A stretch of 36,325 nucleotides of DNA from Nostoc sp. LEGE 12450 (GTDB lineage Bacteria; Cyanobacteriota; Cyanobacteriia; Cyanobacteriales; Nostocaceae): contig NZ_JADEXU010000076.1 of assembly GCF_015206895.1 (NCBI RefSeq), positions 1 through 36,325 on the forward strand, written 5' to 3'. The notes below the pieces were generated by a model that was not told the DNA's origin, did not search any database, and was given only the letters and a program-made list of their open reading frames with translations. The first letter of the stretch is position 1. Every line of letters begins with the position of its first letter. The position numbers and the translations under genes were made by a program. Of this stretch, positions 33,251-36,325 are shown in pieces.

Positions 33251-33729
33251 AGATTATTGTTAGACCAGGCAATAAATGAACTTAAATTATGAACAGAGAG
33301 AAGATTTGGATTGAAACTAACTTGTTTACCTAACCATGATACAGCTTGGGGTTTCATACCTCCACCGTCAATTAATACAACTGCTTGTGCAGGATAGCAA
33401 TTTTGAATATTCAAGTTAAGGTAAGGGAGTTTTTCATCGACTGAACCGCTAGTTTGCTGCCATTTACACTCAATAATTAGCCCGGAAGAAACGGATGCGG
33501 CACCAATAATGTAAAAGTCTACGTATATATAGCTCCCATAAATTCCTGCTCCGATATAAACCTGCCTTGCATATCGTTTTGGTATATGATTTGAGCTTAA
33601 AAGATATCCAAGGCGCTGTTTCTTTGGTAAATCAAAGCCCACTTGGACATATCCATGACCCAGTAAAGTCCCTTCTACAGCTTTTTCCAAAACATTGCCA
33701 GAAGTAACTGCTCTTGCACCTTGAGTCAT
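33247..33729 (-). CDS. PD-(D/E)XK nuclease-like protein, putative restriction endonuclease
   Basis: I do not recognise a named family. The 160-residue product contains Glu15 in the first helix, then Asp71 in IYVDFYIIG, and Glu87-x-Lys89 in GLIIECKWQ, which together match the D-(10-20)-ExK catalytic core of PD-(D/E)XK nucleases. Its position, tail to tail with a D12 methylase and overlapping its end by four bases, suggests it is the cognate restriction enzyme. It is short for a DpnII-type enzyme (about 280 residues). The ATG at 33729 with AGGAT upstream is preferred; the frame extends to a TTG at 33750. Alternatively it could be a Holliday-junction or repair nuclease. Confidence 0.7.
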   Translation of the reverse strand: MTQGARAVTSGNVLEKAVEGTLLGHGYVQVGFDLPKKQRLGYLLSSNHIPKRYARQVYIGAGIYGSYIYVDFYIIGAASVSSGLIIECKWQQTSGSVDEKLPYLNLNIQNCYPAQAVVLIDGGGMKPQAVSWLGKQVSFNPNLLSVHNLSSFIAWSNNNL

Positions 33730-34015
33730 CTTTATCCTGATTATCTTCAAAAGGTTTCCTGATTTTAGGATTCCCTGGAAGCAACAGTAAATGCTAGGTT
33801 ATATAAATTTTTGGTTTTGGATGCACAAGGTTAGATTTATTAGGTATGAAGTAGGAAAAGCTAGTATATTTGTACTCAGAAATACAAATGTATTAATAAT
33901 TTGGATAACAAACGAGTTACTAATTTAGGGGAGTATGAAAGGAAGAAATTTCCTTTTCTCTTTGTCCCTTAACCTCTCCAATAACTGGAAAAATTTTAGT
34001 TATTTCACCTTAGCT

Positions 34016-35236
34016 TCAACCTGTTTGTGCTTCAGTATGACCGTTGCGAATAGACCATGCTAGCTCTAATAGTTGAGTCCAGCGCTTTTGTAACTGTTTG
34101 GGGGTGCATTTGATGGTTTTTGCGATCGCTTGGTCAGTTTGCCTTGCAGTTTTCAACTGTAATATTTGCTGTTGTTGTTCTGTAAGTTGATTCACAAAGA
34201 TTTCCCACTGCTGGGAAGATAAACCCAACTTTTGCTCTAAACCCGCACCTAACCATTGATGTACCAATTGCCAGTGATGTTGTTTGGCAAACTTTTCTAC
34301 GTGGTATTTAAAACGTTGTTGGAGATAATCGCGCTGACGGCTGGTTAAACCAAGAATTTGGTCAATTTCTGGGGCTGAGAGGTCTTGAAGCTTCAAGCTG
34401 AGGTAGTTCATACAATCAGATTGACCTTGAGACTCCAGATATTTCATCAATTCAGTGATGACGCGATCGCGTTCTGACTCTTCAGATGGATCGAAATTAG
34501 TTTGGGCAATCATCTGCGATCGCAACTGTTGCACCGCCGAGTTACGCTGGTAAGATTCTGCTTCTTCACCTTTAGCAGACTCCACCGCCATTTCAATATC
34601 CACGGTAGTCTCTTGTGGCTGACGACGAGCAAAACCTTGGGCCCGCAGGATAATCAATTGCTGATTTGCACCACCAGGTAAATTGATGCGGCGTTTGGCG
34701 TACTGTTCTGTAAACGCCATATATTCAGCTAATTGCAGCTGAGTACGTGGTGTGTGATCGTGAGGTAGTTCGTTTTCTCTGCGGAAAGCTTTGATAGCTT
34801 CGATATAAAATGCTTGTAAAAAATCTTCAATTAGGCTGTAACGAGCATCAAAGCCCAACTCAGAGCCAGATAAAGTTACATGGCGGTAAACCATAGCACC
34901 CAAATTACTATGTAATTCTACCCGCCCTTGTTTGGAACCTAGTTGGTAATAACGTAAGCACTTTTGCATCCGATGCCTTCCCAACGTAATCTGCCAGGAT
35001 TTGATTTGCCCAGATGTTTGAATGCGCGAGCTTTTATCGCAAATGCGTTCTACTTCTACGGCTATGCGGTTTGCTAAAGCTTCTACGCATCTGGGTGCTG
35101 CTTTCACTTGTGCTTGCATTTCTTGACACAGCAATTCAATCAAGGTTTCGCTGCTGCTGTCTGAAAATTCTTCGGTCGAAAGGTGGTTTTCAAAAATGGG
35201 TGTAGAGTTTGGTAGATTGATGACGTTAGCTTTCAT
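34016..35236 (-). CDS. HetZ-family protein
   Basis: HetZ is an early regulator of heterocyst differentiation in Anabaena, acting as a DNA-binding factor. This 406-residue product is similar along its length to what I recall of HetZ: IRTSGQIKSWQITLGRHRM-like block (here RIQTSGQIKSWQITLGRHRM), CLRYYQLGSKQGRVELHSNL, LIEDFLQAFYIEAIKAFRRE, QLQLAEYMAFTEQYAKRRI, and the C-terminal QDLSAPEIDQILGLTSRQRD, then YLQQRFKYHVEKFA, which resembles a sigma-like helix-turn-helix. True hetZ is followed by patU genes; here the next gene is the nuclease, so I favour a HetZ paralogue. The ATG at 35236 is chosen over the frame from 35287. Confidence 0.8.
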   Translation of the reverse strand: MKANVINLPNSTPIFENHLSTEEFSDSSSETLIELLCQEMQAQVKAAPRCVEALANRIAVEVERICDKSSRIQTSGQIKSWQITLGRHRMQKCLRYYQLGSKQGRVELHSNLGAMVYRHVTLSGSELGFDARYSLIEDFLQAFYIEAIKAFRRENELPHDHTPRTQLQLAEYMAFTEQYAKRRINLPGGANQQLIILRAQGFARRQPQETTVDIEMAVESAKGEEAESYQRNSAVQQLRSQMIAQTNFDPSEESERDRVITELMKYLESQGQSDCMNYLSLKLQDLSAPEIDQILGLTSRQRDYLQQRFKYHVEKFAKQHHWQLVHQWLGAGLEQKLGLSSQQWEIFVNQLTEQQQQILQLKTARQTDQAIAKTIKCTPKQLQKRWTQLLELAWSIRNGHTEAQTG

Positions 35237-35632
35237 GACTTTTCCAGGGAGTAGTATTGCACCGTAATTACAACGCAGACACAGCAATCAAGGCTAGCCT
35301 TGGCTGGAGAATCTTTGGGCATTTATCAATTAAGACTTGCCCCATATAATGCTCACATCTAAAGCTCATATATAAAACTGTAGGAAATACGAGAGAGTTA
35401 CAGTTATGCCAATGTGTCGGTTCTTTCACAAGCCACCACATTGACGCGGATACATGAGTACCCACCATTTTCTCAAAGTTGTCAAATCCCTTGCTGTACT
35501 GACTGTTACCACCATCCTGTTATTGCATCTGTGCCCGTCATAGACATCACGTTTAAATATGACAATTTAAAAACTGGAGTTGCTTTTATCACAATTTCCG
35601 AAACGGAGAGGTGTGCCTGTGAAGTCTCATTC
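35237..35632. other. Spacer between the YrdC-type gene and the HetZ-family gene
   Basis: This 396-base region should contain the HetZ-family promoter on the minus strand. No protein-like frame is supported; plus-strand 35414-35665 is Cys-rich but overlaps the end of the YrdC gene in antisense and has no support. Confidence 0.4.
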
Positions 35633-36292
35633 TTATACCCATGCTGCTGCTGCTTCCCAACCTAAACCCCTCCGTATAATTGCTGCTTCGTCTCCGGTCA
35701 TATCTAAGATGGTAGAGACCTCATAAGTAGGTTCTTCGCCAGTGTCTACAATTATGTCTACCAACTTGTCCAAACGGTCAAATAGCTCTACCCGCGACTG
35801 AACAGTTTCAGGATCTATCCGAATCATGCCATTATCTGCTTCATCTGCTGGCAGATGTGCTGAAGTTGAAATAATCGGATTGCCCAAAGCTGCCAGCAAC
35901 TCCAAACACACAGTATGGTTTGGTACTCTAATTCCAGTACTTTTCCGCTTGGGGCTTTGCACCAATCGCGGTACTAATTTAGTTGCTGGGAGCAAAAACG
36001 TGTATGGCCCTGGAATCAGGCGTTTCATAATCCGATAGGCTGTGTCACTTACGAAGGCATAAGTTGCCACATTTGAAAGCGAGGGACATAAAAATGTCAG
36101 TGGTTTATCATTTGCTAGCTGTTTAATTTGCCGCACTCGTTCTACCGCCGACTTAGCATTCAAATCACAACCGATCGCATAAACTGTATCAGTAGGGTAA
36201 AGCATGACTGCGCCACTAGAAAGCGCCGACTTTATTTCCTCTATTCGACGAATTTGAGGATTATCCGGATGGACTGAGAAAATTTTTGCCAT
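35633..36292 (-). CDS. YrdC/Sua5-domain protein (threonylcarbamoyl-AMP synthase type)
   Basis: Proteins with this domain make threonylcarbamoyl-AMP from threonine, bicarbonate and ATP for the t6A modification of tRNAs reading ANN codons. The 219-residue product has the KxR/SxN-type features: SGAVMLYPTDTVYAIGCDLN, IKQLANDKPLTFLCPSLSNV, LIPGPYTFLLPATKLVPRLV, STGIRVPNHTVCLELLAALG and NPIISTSAHLPADEA. It lacks the C-terminal Sua5 domain, so it belongs to the short TsaC/YciO group; which of the two cannot be decided by eye. The ATG at 36292 is close to the window edge but appears complete. Confidence 0.88.
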   Translation of the reverse strand: MAKIFSVHPDNPQIRRIEEIKSALSSGAVMLYPTDTVYAIGCDLNAKSAVERVRQIKQLANDKPLTFLCPSLSNVATYAFVSDTAYRIMKRLIPGPYTFLLPATKLVPRLVQSPKRKSTGIRVPNHTVCLELLAALGNPIISTSAHLPADEADNGMIRIDPETVQSRVELFDRLDKLVDIIVDTGEEPTYEVSTILDMTGDEAAIIRRGLGWEAAAAWV

Positions 36293-36325
36293 AACACAGG
36301 AGTGGGGTTGGGGACTGGGGCAGAG

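Overview
The window looks like chromosomal DNA of a filamentous, phycoerythrobilin-making cyanobacterium of the Nostoc/Anabaena group (Nostocales). The evidence is many GCGATCGC (HIP1) sites, heptanucleotide short tandem repeats, cyanobacterial marker genes (pebA, pebB, CP12, PAM68, a DUF4327 protein, a Ycf33-like protein), the kdpA-kdpB-kdpG-kdpC gene order known from Anabaena, and a HetZ-family protein. No rRNA, tRNA, CRISPR array, phage gene or intact insertion sequence was found.

Layout. 1-1701: pebA-pebB, the two ferredoxin-dependent reductases that turn biliverdin into phycoerythrobilin, separated by heptanucleotide repeats. 1702-2460: gene-free and repeat-rich, ending in a 14-unit 21-bp tandem array. 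2461-7569: a secreted TPR-trypsin-like protein, a convergent Ap4A phosphorylase-type enzyme, an HtrA/Deg protease and a small secreted basic protein. 7570-10089: palindromic repeats, aroF, and the rpsO-PAM68 pair. 10470-12248: an SLH-OprB outer-membrane porin. 12802-18100: the kdp potassium-ATPase operon, in which kdpA and kdpB are separated by a second 14-unit array of the same 21-bp repeat family. 18600-22808: a FIST sensor protein, cp12, two conserved cyanobacterial genes, and a small ORF translationally overlapping a retropepsin-like aspartic protease; the small ORF has a stop codon five codons in. 22967-27861: cbiD (cobalamin), guaA (GMP), a single-domain response regulator and a zinc-type CDF transporter. 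28481-30509: an SDR oxidoreductase in unusually GC-rich DNA, an unrecognised gene and a DUF4327 gene. 31508-32257: a Ycf33-like gene and rbfA. 32423-33729: a Dam-type adenine methylase converging on a small PD-(D/E)XK nuclease-like gene, a candidate type II restriction-modification pair. 34016-36292: a HetZ-family regulator and a YrdC/Sua5-type protein.

Most genes are ordinary cyanobacterial housekeeping or accessory genes in short operons. The features most worth a second look are the paired 21-bp arrays (each exactly 14 units, one inside the kdp operon and one in the leader of the TPR protease), the methylase-nuclease pair, the interrupted small ORF ahead of the aspartic protease, and the GC-rich SDR patch. 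I did not find a clearly new multi-gene system. All assignments come from reading the sequence and from remembered family features; no database search was run.
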